Of a DNA stretch of 64,000 bases, positions 1-8,752 are shown one piece after another (position 1 is the first letter of the stretch; every line of letters begins with the position of its first letter). The DNA is taken from NCBI GenBank assembly GCA_016195985.1, contig JACPYP010000020.1, forward strand, positions 186,001 to 250,000, read 5' to 3'. The position numbers were made by a program, and so were the translations under genes. The notes beneath the pieces were generated by a model. The model was given only the letters and a program-made list of their open reading frames with translations. It did not search any database and was not told where the DNA came from. This DNA is from Acidobacteriota bacterium (lineage in GTDB: Bacteria > Acidobacteriota > Holophagae > Holophagales > Holophagaceae).

Positions 1-1
1 G

Positions 2-535
2 CGGTTCGGGGGCCAACCAGGGCAACCCATCACTCTGGCAGGCTTCATGCAGCAAATGGCGCGGCGAAACCGAACTGGGTTGGATCTCAAAAAACTCTGT
101 GATTGGATGATCTTGCACCCGGATACTAAAATCATCACGGATGTCAAAACCCAGAACATCTCAGCGCTATCACTGATTTTGAACCGCATCCCGAAGGCTC
201 GTCAACGTGTCATTCCGCAAGCCTATTCCTTTGACGAGTGGGACGCTCTTGTTGGCATGGGGTTTGATCGCGTCCTTCTTACGGTTTACAGACGGGCCCA
301 GCGAAGCTTCATGTTGCGAACCTTTATCACCAAACGTCACCCGTGGGGACTCACCCTTCCAAAGGATCGAGCTTCACACGACAGCATTGTCCAATTTGCC
401 CGTGACCACGGGGTTTATGTTTTCGCACACACGGTCAACACCCATACCGAGGCGCAGAATTTGATTAAATCAGGGGTTTCCGAGATCTATACAGACTTCC
501 TTCTTCCAATTGACGAGTCCGAATCGACCCCGTGA
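2..535 (+). CDS. Glycerophosphodiester phosphodiesterase family protein, C-terminal part (cut by window edge)
   Basis: The reading frame is open from base 2, so the gene begins outside the window; about 177 codons are visible. The visible part looks like the C-terminal half of a GDPD TIM barrel: a strand with KIITDVKTQN, then VIPQAYSFDEW, then a closing segment VYVFAHTVNT followed by SGVSEIYTDFL. In this family these are the late barrel strands that shape the phosphodiester site; the early catalytic His and Glu residues are outside the window. It would hydrolyse glycerophosphodiesters or a related polyol-phosphate ester. It converges with wecB, 47 bases away, and is on the strand opposite to the polysaccharide cluster. 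Confidence 0.7.
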   Translation, partial: RFGGQPGQPITLAGFMQQMARRNRTGLDLKKLCDWMILHPDTKIITDVKTQNISALSLILNRIPKARQRVIPQAYSFDEWDALVGMGFDRVLLTVYRRAQRSFMLRTFITKRHPWGLTLPKDRASHDSIVQFARDHGVYVFAHTVNTHTEAQNLIKSGVSEIYTDFLLPIDESESTP

Positions 536-582
536 CCAGAATTCACCTATCGCTGCGCAAGGGAATTCTTCCAGGAGGCAGA

Positions 583-1713
583 TCAGGAATGAAATGGCGC
601 AGCTGACAAAATCTCTGCGATCCGCGAAGAAGAAGATCCATCGCCATAGGGAAACCGCGGTTGAGCCATCCGCCGATAAGCTACGGGGTCAGACCATAGG
701 CGATCCGTTTCTCGACGGATAAGATCGGGGTCGGTTCCGACCAAAATTACTCCCCCCGCTTCGACAGCCTCAGGCCTTTCTGTCACGTCCCGGAATACCA
801 GAACCGGCTTGCCGAGGGCTGGCGCTTCTTCCTGGAGACCTCCGCTATCGGTGAGCACGAGGTAGGCTTGCTTTAGGACGCTGACCAAGGTGGGGTAATC
901 CAAGGGCTCCATGAGCTGTACATTGGGGAGGCCCCCAAGAATCTCGGAGGCTGGACCCTTCACATGCGGATTGGGATGTATTGGGTACAAAAGCCGTGCT
1001 TCAGGATGACGATGGGCGAAGTCGCGAATGGCATGGAGCGCCTGGCGGAGAGGCTCTCCAAAAATCTCTCTCCGATGAAGGGTTACCAACACCAGGCGCT
1101 CTCCCGGCTGGAGAGGGGGAATGGGAAGAGTTGGTAAATCCCTTCTTGCCGCGGTGGATAATAGGGCATCGATCACAGTGTTCCCGACAACGTGGATGCT
1201 GGACTCTGGGTAGCCCTCCCTGAGTAGAGCCTTCTGGGACATTTCCGTGGGCGCGAAATGCCAGCGGCTCAGTACAGCGGAAAGCCGACGCATACCCTCT
1301 TCGGGAAAGGGAGCCAAGAGGTTCCCGCTGCGTAATCCAGCCTCCACGTGGCCAAAGGGAATGCCCGCATAAAAGGCCGCCAAAGCGCTACAGAAAACCG
1401 TCGTTGTATCACCCTGTGCAAGCACGGCATGGGGTGCCGCCTCACGAAAAACCTGATCCAACGCCGGAACCAAGGTCCCGGTCAGCGTAGCCAGGGTTTG
1501 GTCTGGCTTCATCGCATCCAGGTCCCATTGAGGCTCCAGGCCAAACACCGCCAGCATCTGATCCAGGAGGCCCCGATGCTGAGCAGTTGCGAGAATGGGT
1601 GCCTCCACCCCCTGCTTACGGAGGGCGTGGACCACGGGAGCCATCTTGATGACCTCCGGGCGTGTGCCAACGACACAAATGACCCGGCGTTTGCTGAGTG
1701 AAAGAGGGTTCAT
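583..1713 (-). CDS. wecB: UDP-N-acetylglucosamine 2-epimerase (non-hydrolysing)
   Basis: A 376-residue protein of normal length for the WecB/MnaA family, which interconverts UDP-GlcNAc and UDP-ManNAc in the cytoplasm. Family marks seen: VVGTRPEVIKMAPVV near the N-terminus, HVEAGLRSG, a VTLHRRE segment, a late DSGGLQEEAPALGKPVLV and RDVTERPEAVEAG, the UDP-binding end. The start has a GGGAGA ribosome site 5 bases upstream. It is the last gene of the minus-strand polysaccharide operon. With the UDP-ManNAc dehydrogenase at 12532-13857 it would supply UDP-ManNAcA, a common acidic sugar of capsules and O-antigens. Confidence 0.95.
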   Translation of the reverse strand: MNPLSLSKRRVICVVGTRPEVIKMAPVVHALRKQGVEAPILATAQHRGLLDQMLAVFGLEPQWDLDAMKPDQTLATLTGTLVPALDQVFREAAPHAVLAQGDTTTVFCSALAAFYAGIPFGHVEAGLRSGNLLAPFPEEGMRRLSAVLSRWHFAPTEMSQKALLREGYPESSIHVVGNTVIDALLSTAARRDLPTLPIPPLQPGERLVLVTLHRREIFGEPLRQALHAIRDFAHRHPEARLLYPIHPNPHVKGPASEILGGLPNVQLMEPLDYPTLVSVLKQAYLVLTDSGGLQEEAPALGKPVLVFRDVTERPEAVEAGGVILVGTDPDLIRRETDRLWSDPVAYRRMAQPRFPYGDGSSSSRIAEILSAAPFHS

Positions 1714-1774
1714 ATTATCTCCCAGGATTAAATCCTATCGCTTGGTCGCCAATAAAGTCATCGACGTTGTAAGC

Positions 1775-3016
1775 TCACCCCTGCCGAGAAAGGCCGAGCA
1801 GTCCCTCAAAGGCTTCAGACGCCTGGTTCATCAGACGCTCGCGAATCAGGTTCTCCGCGACATACCGGCGCCCGATCGCCCCCATGGCCTCCGCCCGAAC
1901 AGGATCTGCTTTCAATTGGCGTACCGCTACCGCTAGCGCTTCCGGGTCATCCGGAGTAACGGTCAATCCGCCTTGTGATCGCCGCACGGCCTCGGCCGCC
2001 TCACCGATCCCACCATAGATCACGGGTCGGCCCGCAGCGAGGTACTCCCAAATTTTTGAGGGCTGAGCCGAAGCAAAGACTGGTTCTCCCCGGAGTTGTG
2101 CGTAAAGGACGTCGCCCGAGCGGTAGAGACAGCCCAAATCCGCTTGAGAGAGGTACCCAGGAAACGACACATTGGCAATTCCTTCGTCTTGGCACCGCTG
2201 CACAAGCTCTGCGCGCTCCACCCCTTCTCCGGCGATGATCACTTGGACACCGACAGGCTGCAACAATTTGGCTGCGCTCACCAACGTGCCTAAACCTTGT
2301 GGGTAGCCGATCAAACCGGCATATATCAAACGGAAGTCCTGGTCCCCGCGAGCGGTCCGATCCTCATGCTGAAGCGCATCAAAAAACGATTCTGATACAC
2401 CATTAGGCAAGAGCCTCGTTCGCTCCGCCAAAACGCCTCGCTGGATGAAATAAGCGCGTTGCCCTTCCGTGGTCGCCGTTAGCAGGTTCGCGCCCTTGGC
2501 AGTCCAGATCATCAATCGCTCAAGCCAATCTCCAGCCAGACGCTTGACTCCAGTTTCGCCGATGGCCTGCGTGTAGCGCCAGATCAAGTCACGGACATCC
2601 CAAACGAATTTGGCGCCTGTCAACTTAGAGACAATTCGGCCAAAGGGGCCCACGAACATGGAGGGCGACGACGCGATCACCAGGTCCGCTCGAGCGTTGA
2701 GGAGGTATATCCCTGAGGCGAACAGGGCAAAATAGATTTCCGCCAGCAGACGCAGGATCAAATTGCTCTTGGGAACAATCCAGGGGAGAAGCCGGTACAC
2801 CCGAACGCCATCTTCTTCCGTGCGCTGAATCGGACGATGAGAGAATCCGTCATAGATCCTGCCTTGGGGGTAGTTGGGCAACGGGGCGATCATGGTTACC
2901 CGATGCCCACGCTCACTCAGCGTTTTCGCCAAGGCTTGGAGGCGTTTCGCAGGTGCGCAGGTCTCGGGCGCATAGCTGCTCGCGATGAGGGTGATTCGCT
3001 TCAGTCTACTGTCCAT
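1775..3016 (-). CDS. Glycosyltransferase family 4 (WbuB-like)
   Basis: A 413-residue GT-B fold protein. The N-terminal half starts ITLIASSYAPETCAPAKR and carries PLPNYPQGRIYDG, typical of WbuB-like transferases of nucleotide-amino sugars. The C-terminal half has the donor-binding segment RLIYAGLIGYPQGLG and a late PSKIWEYLAAGRPVIY, where family 4 enzymes hold the nucleotide sugar. It probably adds a sugar to the lipid-linked repeat unit at the cytoplasmic face. The ATG at 3016 has AGGA four bases upstream and lies 16 bases inside the end of the heparinase-like gene, so the two are translationally coupled. Donor and acceptor cannot be read from sequence. Confidence 0.88.
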   Translation of the reverse strand: MDSRLKRITLIASSYAPETCAPAKRLQALAKTLSERGHRVTMIAPLPNYPQGRIYDGFSHRPIQRTEEDGVRVYRLLPWIVPKSNLILRLLAEIYFALFASGIYLLNARADLVIASSPSMFVGPFGRIVSKLTGAKFVWDVRDLIWRYTQAIGETGVKRLAGDWLERLMIWTAKGANLLTATTEGQRAYFIQRGVLAERTRLLPNGVSESFFDALQHEDRTARGDQDFRLIYAGLIGYPQGLGTLVSAAKLLQPVGVQVIIAGEGVERAELVQRCQDEGIANVSFPGYLSQADLGCLYRSGDVLYAQLRGEPVFASAQPSKIWEYLAAGRPVIYGGIGEAAEAVRRSQGGLTVTPDDPEALAVAVRQLKADPVRAEAMGAIGRRYVAENLIRERLMNQASEAFEGLLGLSRQG

Positions 3017-4659
3017 TCGATCCTGCTGGAAATATGGGCTGGTAACGTGACAGTCGTCGAGAGTTCCAGCGTCTGGTTTGGTATGGCTCGCCCGAATTCA
3101 GGACAATAAAGAGATGGCACCACTCGAGGAGTCCAACCTTCCGGTAACCAAATACGTGCTACTTCGCAGTCTTTGGCACTCAGAATGGCCAAGGGGCCTG
3201 ATACTTCCCATCGCAGATCCGGGTAGAGGTGAAAGAAGAGTTCGGCCCGGTGCTTGCCGCTTCCCTCAAGCTGGTCTGTTACCACAAGGCTCCCCGGACT
3301 CCAATTCCACTGCCGGAAATGATGAACGCCGAGGGATTCGTAGCCGGAATGTCCGGCCCTTACGAAGCCAGACTCCGGTTGCAGATCCACATGTACATCT
3401 CGGGGCTCGGCCCTATTTGCGACTCTGAAACTGCCCCAGATTTCAGACTGATCCAACCCATCTATCCTTAAGGTGTTGTGGGCCGAAGTTTCGCGATTCA
3501 TTCGCCTCATGGCCGGGTCTTGGTACGCGTAAACACCGGTATCAACCAGGACCCTGCGACCCGCCAGCGACAACTCAAAACTGAGGGTGTCGCAATGGCC
3601 ATGGCCCGGCTGATAAACCGGCCCCATGCCCCCCACATCCAGGATCAGGTAGTCTCCTCGATGAGAATCTCCGACCACGACATAACCCGAGGCTTCTAGG
3701 TGGCAGGAAGGCCTTTCCTGGCGAACGGATAGGCCAAGCCTCTCCGCATAAGTGAAGAGCGCCCTCGGGGTGGGTGCAATCCCAAAAGCCGCGTCATTGA
3801 ACAAGGAAATCTCGCCATCGGGATGACACATAGCCTGCAGCCATTCCAGCATTTTCGGAACTCGTTGCAGGATTGCACGATGTACATTAGGCGCCCGAGT
3901 TTGAAGGGTGCCGAGATTCAATAGATCGAGACACCCTTCCAGGATCAGGCTGTGGTACATAGGGCTCAGCTCATAGTGGGCCCCGTCTGCCAAGATCTGC
4001 TCTTCGAGTTCTTCAAGAAGAATGTCCTGTCCCTGCTTCAACCATCGCTCTGGCCCGGGGCCGTCGAACACAAGCCCTGCCCAAAGAAGAGCCTTTGCGT
4101 TCTCGAAAAGATGATTGGCCTGAATATGAAACTCGAAATTCCTTGCCAGATAGCCGGACTGAACGTAGAGGCTTTGAAGAATCACTGATGACGCGTTTCC
4201 CTCGCCGTGTCGGCTGAGCCACTTAAACCAATGGACCAACCGCATAGAAAGCGGGTAAGGATCCCACCCTAGGCTTCTAGGATTGCGGTTGTTCGTGATC
4301 CAGTCTTCCATCAGGTCCCGTCCCTGACGGAGGGAAAGACTCGCAAGGTATTCAAAATAATGAAGGTTATAGCGCCACAGCATGGACTTCGAGGTGATGT
4401 GCCAATCGACCTTTGAACGAAATTCGACGGGCTCATTCAGGAAGGTAAAAGTCCGTCCATCCGAGGACACATGGGACGGCAGGAAGTCCGTCCGAATGTC
4501 CTGAGCGTCGGGCCGGAGGACGGCCTGCCGCGGAGCATGAACACGGGAATACCGCTTCACCTTGGCGAACAGGCGGCCATAGACCTGAACGGGCTTCAGC
4601 CGCCGCAGTGTTCTCCAGTACAGCGGCAGTTTCTTGGCATGTGTGAGGAGCTTTGGCAA
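3001..4659 (-). CDS. Heparinase II/III family polysaccharide lyase-like protein
   Basis: A 552-residue protein. The N-terminal half is an alpha-helical toroid region (for example WRYNLHYFEYLASL, WDPYPLSMRLVHW, FEFHIQANHLFENAKALLWAG, ADGAHYELSPMYHSLILE). The C-terminal beta region contains GPVYQPGHGHCDTLSFEL, RVLVDTGVYAYQDPAMR and NRETSAHNTLRIDG, the conserved Heparinase_II_III blocks with candidate catalytic His and Tyr residues. Members linked to polysaccharide clusters may trim or modify uronate-containing polymer; no signal peptide is evident. The start is probably TTG at 4659, with AGGA about ten bases upstream and six bases after the stop of the preceding gene. Confidence 0.85.
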   Translation of the reverse strand: MPKLLTHAKKLPLYWRTLRRLKPVQVYGRLFAKVKRYSRVHAPRQAVLRPDAQDIRTDFLPSHVSSDGRTFTFLNEPVEFRSKVDWHITSKSMLWRYNLHYFEYLASLSLRQGRDLMEDWITNNRNPRSLGWDPYPLSMRLVHWFKWLSRHGEGNASSVILQSLYVQSGYLARNFEFHIQANHLFENAKALLWAGLVFDGPGPERWLKQGQDILLEELEEQILADGAHYELSPMYHSLILEGCLDLLNLGTLQTRAPNVHRAILQRVPKMLEWLQAMCHPDGEISLFNDAAFGIAPTPRALFTYAERLGLSVRQERPSCHLEASGYVVVGDSHRGDYLILDVGGMGPVYQPGHGHCDTLSFELSLAGRRVLVDTGVYAYQDPAMRRMNRETSAHNTLRIDGLDQSEIWGSFRVANRAEPRDVHVDLQPESGFVRAGHSGYESLGVHHFRQWNWSPGSLVVTDQLEGSGKHRAELFFHLYPDLRWEVSGPLAILSAKDCEVARIWLPEGWTPRVVPSLYCPEFGRAIPNQTLELSTTVTLPAHISSRIEWTVD

Positions 4660-4665
4660 TTGGGA

Positions 4666-6825
4666 CTATCCTGCACTCAAAGTCAGCGGTATACCCGAAT
4701 TAATCGACTCCTCTATAAGGAAAGTGGCTTGAGTCGTCGCAACAATTTCTTCAAACGCTATGGGTGACGGTTTTCCATCATGCACGGCCTCGAGGAAGGC
4801 TGAAAGTTCTTCGAAAAATCCCTTGTCCTGCCCCCTTGACTTGATCTTGGTAACCTTGCCACCAACACTCATTTCGAGTTCACGGAAATCGTTCAACACG
4901 CCCAGCCTTCCTCCGGCGAGTACCTCGATGCGCTCCTTGGGGTAGCCGGGATCACCACTGGACGAGTAAAGGATCGTACCGAGTGAGCCGTCCCGAAACT
5001 TGATGGTGACCGCCACATTGTCTCTAGCAATGGGATCGGCATGGTCCAACTTCAAAGTTTGCGCGAAAACACGCTCAGGCAGGCTTCCAGCCAGGAAGGT
5101 AAGGAGGTCCACGAAATGGCAGACCTCGCCAATAATCCTGCCACCTCCCTCGCCCGGGTGCTGGATCCAACTGTCCTGGGGAATAAGGCCAGCATTAATC
5201 CGATAAGTCATAACCAGGGGATGTTTCCCCCCTCCCATGAAGCGTTTTAGCTCGCGAGCATGGGGAGAGAACCGCCGGTTGAACCCCACCATCAGCACTG
5301 AACGAGACCGGCTGTTGGCCTCGATGATCCGAGCGAGCTCATCCTCATTCAGGCATAGTGGCTTCTCCACAAATACATGCTTACCTGCGGCCAAAGCCTT
5401 GATCACCTGATCCGCGTGAGCGTTGTGACGGGTCGCGATAAAGACCGTATTAACTTCCGGGTCTGCCAGAATCTCATCAGCAGTTGAAGCGGCGACCTCG
5501 ACACCCATTTTGGCCGCGACCGCCTGGGCCTTGGCTGGAGTTGCTGTAGCCACGGCGCGCAATCGCGTCTTCAGCTTCCGCAGGTGGGGAAACAGAACGC
5601 CCGTGGCGAAATTCCCCGCCCCGATGAGGCCAACCGCGGGAAGGTTGCCAGTCGCCTCCGATGCCACCTTTCCAACAGTCACCCCCCGGGGACAACCCGC
5701 CTCCAGCGGGGGATACTCAAGGACGATACCCATATAGGGTTCGAGGATTTTACCCTCAATGAGGTCATAGGCCCGAAGCGCATCCGCAAACGGGATGCGA
5801 TGCGTTATCAAGGGTTTTATGTTTAAAGATTTGGCCTTAATGAGGTCCAGGAAGGCGGCCATGTTCCGCTGTTCGGTCCAACGGACGTAACCGTACGGAT
5901 AATCATGGCCGCGCTCTTCATACTCAGGGTCGTAACGACCTGGGCCATAAGATGTCGAAAGCCGGAATTCGAGCTCCTTCTCGTAGTAATCCTTGCGAGG
6001 CAGATCCATGCCCACTGCGCCCACAGCCACCACTCGTCCCTTTTTGCGTGTGATGGCTCCAGCCAGTTCCACTGGGGCATTGCTCTTCGTGGCGGCCGTG
6101 ATGATAACTGAATCCACGCCACGTCCACCGCTACTGGTTTCGCAAGCAGAGGTAAAATCACATTCAGCCCCCGCGAAATCAGCACCAAATTGCCGTGCCA
6201 ATGCATTCTTCTCTGGATCCAAATCTGTGGCGATCACCCGGCATCCAGAGGCTTTCAATAACTGGACGGTCAACTGCCCCAGCAAGCCCAGTCCTACAAC
6301 TGCCACGATCTCGCCGAGCCTCGCCTCGGACTGACGCACCCCCTGCATGGCGATAGCGCCAAGTGTGACAAATGAAGCCTCTTCCATTTCCACGCCATCA
6401 GGTATTGGAACCGTCAGGTTCTTTGGGACCCAGATCACATCAGAATGGCTGGCATAACCCATACCCGCGCATGCCACCCGGTCCCCCGGAAGGAGTCCCT
6501 TCACTCCGGGGCCTACCTCCAAAATGGTTCCGGCAGCGCTGTATCCGAGCGGAAGCGGTGTCTCGAGTTTGCTCTGCACTTTGGAGAAAGTGGAGAGTAA
6601 ACCCTCCTTTTTCACCTTTGTCATGACCTGCCGAACCAAGTCAGGCCTCGCCATAGCCTTCCCGAGAAGGCTTTTCTTTGCAAATTGAACGATCATGCGC
6701 TCAGTGCCAGCACTAACCAAGGTGCGGTCGGTTTGAACCAGCACGCCGCCTTCCCGACACTCTGGCCATGGAACTTCGACACTCTGAAGATCACCCGTTT
6801 TGTAGTCCTGAATGATTTGCCGCAT
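4666..6825 (-). CDS. Bi-domain oxidoreductase (zinc-type alcohol dehydrogenase fused to Gfo/Idh/MocA dehydrogenase)
   Basis: A 719-residue fusion. Residues about 1-350 are a medium-chain dehydrogenase/reductase (PLGYSAAGTILEVGPGVKG, GDRVACAGMGYASHSD, Rossmann motif VVGLGLLGQLTVQLL). Residues about 375-719 are a Gfo/Idh/MocA enzyme starting VGLIGAGNFATGVLFPHL, with VFIATRHNAHADQVIKALAAGKHVFVEKPL (the EKP catalytic lysine; shown in two overlapping parts) and GEVCHFVDLLTFL. Such fusions occur in polysaccharide clusters next to heparinase-like genes and act on sugar or sugar-acid intermediates; substrate unknown. Its ATG shares one base with the aminotransferase stop (TAATG), so it is coupled to it. 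Confidence 0.88.
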   Translation of the reverse strand: MRQIIQDYKTGDLQSVEVPWPECREGGVLVQTDRTLVSAGTERMIVQFAKKSLLGKAMARPDLVRQVMTKVKKEGLLSTFSKVQSKLETPLPLGYSAAGTILEVGPGVKGLLPGDRVACAGMGYASHSDVIWVPKNLTVPIPDGVEMEEASFVTLGAIAMQGVRQSEARLGEIVAVVGLGLLGQLTVQLLKASGCRVIATDLDPEKNALARQFGADFAGAECDFTSACETSSGGRGVDSVIITAATKSNAPVELAGAITRKKGRVVAVGAVGMDLPRKDYYEKELEFRLSTSYGPGRYDPEYEERGHDYPYGYVRWTEQRNMAAFLDLIKAKSLNIKPLITHRIPFADALRAYDLIEGKILEPYMGIVLEYPPLEAGCPRGVTVGKVASEATGNLPAVGLIGAGNFATGVLFPHLRKLKTRLRAVATATPAKAQAVAAKMGVEVAASTADEILADPEVNTVFIATRHNAHADQVIKALAAGKHVFVEKPLCLNEDELARIIEANSRSRSVLMVGFNRRFSPHARELKRFMGGGKHPLVMTYRINAGLIPQDSWIQHPGEGGGRIIGEVCHFVDLLTFLAGSLPERVFAQTLKLDHADPIARDNVAVTIKFRDGSLGTILYSSSGDPGYPKERIEVLAGGRLGVLNDFRELEMSVGGKVTKIKSRGQDKGFFEELSAFLEAVHDGKPSPIAFEEIVATTQATFLIEESINSGIPLTLSAG

Positions 6826-7958
6826 TAGGCTCTCCAGAGGCTCGTCGGAAGTTGCTGGAAGGCCCGGACCACCTGTTCCATCTGGGAACGTGTGCCAATG
6901 CTGATCCGGATCATGTTCGCTAGACCAGCCATATAGCTTCGGTCACGCGCGTAAATGCGCGATTCGGCGAGCCCCTGAATCACCATCTTGGGCTCTGGAA
7001 CACGCATGAGCACGAAATTGGCACGACTGTCGAAGAGGACTCCGCCCATGGAGCGCATCATCTCAAGAAACCATGATCGAGCTGCGACAACCTCATCCAC
7101 GTAATCCTGAACGAGTTCGTAGCGATCCAGGAGTGCCTGGGCACCCACTTGCGCAAGCATGCTGATGTTCTTCGGATTCCGAACCTTATTCACGTGCCCC
7201 AAATTGGCAGATTGGGACACCAGGTACCCCAGGCGCAGGCCGGCAAGAGCGAAGGCTTTTGAAAAGGATCTGGCCACGAAGAGATTCGGAAACTCGCCGA
7301 TAAGGGGAAGAGAGCTGCTGCCCGCGAACTCAGCATAGGCCTCATCCACAACCATTACCGTCTCAGGAAACCTGCTCAAGAGAAACCGGATTTCCTCGGG
7401 TGGGATGAAATAGCCAATGGGATTGTTCGGGTTCACCAAGTACATGATTTTCGGACTGGAGGTCAAATGTTCCACTCGCCAAACGAATTCGTCGACGTTA
7501 AAACCGAGGGTATCGGCCAGGTTGACATGATGGACCTTGGCCCCGCAGCTTTCTACGTAAATACGAAAATTATCGTAAGTCGGTGCAAGCAGAATAGCCT
7601 CATCCCCCGGCATGACAAATGTCCGCACCAGTGCATCGAGCGCCACGTCGGAACCGGGAAACATGAGGATGTTTTCCGTCGGCACATTCAGGAGTTTCGT
7701 CAGGGGTTCCACAACCCTCCGGCATGTCACATCAGGGTACCAATTCACCACTCCCGCATGCGAAAGGAACCGTGAAACAGCATCAACCACTACAGGGTGA
7801 GTGAGCGTCCCTTCGTTCCAATCTAGCTTCAGGGCCCCAGATGCGTCCGGCATGCGCCAAACTTCCTGGCTAGACAGAATGTATTCCGCCAAATTGGCGA
7901 CAAAGGGCGTTGGCTCAGGATACCGCCTGGGTAGCGCTGGGGAGGAAGAGTTGGTCAC
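6825..7958 (-). CDS. HisC-like PLP-dependent aminotransferase (class I/II)
   Basis: A 377-residue fold-type I PLP enzyme related to histidinol-phosphate aminotransferase. Seen: LDWNEGTLTHP at the start of the domain, FPGSDVALDALVRTF, the NPNNPIGY segment, VVDEAYAEFAG and the Schiff-base lysine in ARSFSKAFALAGLRLGY, ending with an arginine in ANMIRISIGT for the substrate carboxylate or phosphate. I chose GTG at 7958 rather than the long upstream extension: it has a GAGG site and forms a GTGA overlap with the stop of the PHP gene. In this cluster it probably aminates a polymer precursor rather than making histidine; that is inference. Confidence 0.85.
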   Translation of the reverse strand: MTNSSSPALPRRYPEPTPFVANLAEYILSSQEVWRMPDASGALKLDWNEGTLTHPVVVDAVSRFLSHAGVVNWYPDVTCRRVVEPLTKLLNVPTENILMFPGSDVALDALVRTFVMPGDEAILLAPTYDNFRIYVESCGAKVHHVNLADTLGFNVDEFVWRVEHLTSSPKIMYLVNPNNPIGYFIPPEEIRFLLSRFPETVMVVDEAYAEFAGSSSLPLIGEFPNLFVARSFSKAFALAGLRLGYLVSQSANLGHVNKVRNPKNISMLAQVGAQALLDRYELVQDYVDEVVAARSWFLEMMRSMGGVLFDSRANFVLMRVPEPKMVIQGLAESRIYARDRSYMAGLANMIRISIGTRSQMEQVVRAFQQLPTSLWRA

Positions 7959-8752
7959 GGGATGGCCTCGTATTGGACGGGAACTGAATAGTAACGAGCG
8001 AGTTTTCGCCCGTATTTCCAGATCCGTATGCTGCGTTTCAGGGAATATGGAACCTTGGCGATGAGGGCCTGGTACCAATCGGTGTGTCGAAACCGCTGGA
8101 AGAACGTCTGTCGCTTTACTTTGGAAATATACCCCCGGGCCTTCAGCAGGCTGGTTGGCGCTTTGCTCATCGCCAAGCGTAGCGCGGCGGGGTTCACCGG
8201 CGAATCGAGGTCCATCTCTGTCACAAGCATCCCGACCTCCCATTGCCTGTGCGCATCGCTCGCAGCAATGCAGCGAAGCCCGTGAACCTGTGCCAAATCA
8301 CGGATCTCTTCCTGGAAGGGACTTAGATCGAACCCCCCGTTCCAGGCCTCGATGAAATCCGCCTCTTGGAGCGCCGCGGTAATTTCTTCAGCGCTGCTCA
8401 ACGGATTGCCAAGCAGACCACTCCCCGGCTTGAAGGGATGGGGGATGGAGATGAGCCCGCCCTGGTCTCTGATTGAGGCAAGAATTCCCTCGATGGGGCC
8501 CTGCTCTATCCGACGGTTGATGAAGAACCCAATGACGTGAACCCCCTTATCGGTGGTCACCTCCATGGACGGAATCAGGAAGACGCCCTGCCCACGCGCC
8601 TTCTCCAGGTCCTTTTCGGTCAGGCAAAATACATCATGTTCGGTGACTGCTACCGCATCGATGCCCTTCTCCCGGCATTCAGCAATCAGACCATCCAAGC
8701 TGGTAAACCCATCATGGGAAGATTCGGTGTGGCAATGCAGCTCAAACCGCAT
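7955..8752 (-). CDS. PHP-domain metal-dependent hydrolase
   Basis: A 265-residue PHP (polymerase and histidinol phosphatase) protein. Metal-binding motifs in order: FELHCHTESSHDG at residues 3-15, AVTEHD near residue 37, an ISIPHPF motif, and AASDAHRQWEVG. These match the HxH, EHD, HPF and SDAH signatures that hold two or three metal ions for phosphoester hydrolysis. The chosen ATG at 8752 lies 11 bases inside the end of the CapK-like gene, with a G-rich site just upstream; the longer frame adds a tail unlike the family. The substrate may be a phosphorylated sugar or a phosphoprotein of the polysaccharide pathway. Confidence 0.85.
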   Translation of the reverse strand: MRFELHCHTESSHDGFTSLDGLIAECREKGIDAVAVTEHDVFCLTEKDLEKARGQGVFLIPSMEVTTDKGVHVIGFFINRRIEQGPIEGILASIRDQGGLISIPHPFKPGSGLLGNPLSSAEEITAALQEADFIEAWNGGFDLSPFQEEIRDLAQVHGLRCIAASDAHRQWEVGMLVTEMDLDSPVNPAALRLAMSKAPTSLLKARGYISKVKRQTFFQRFRHTDWYQALIAKVPYSLKRSIRIWKYGRKLARYYSVPVQYEAIP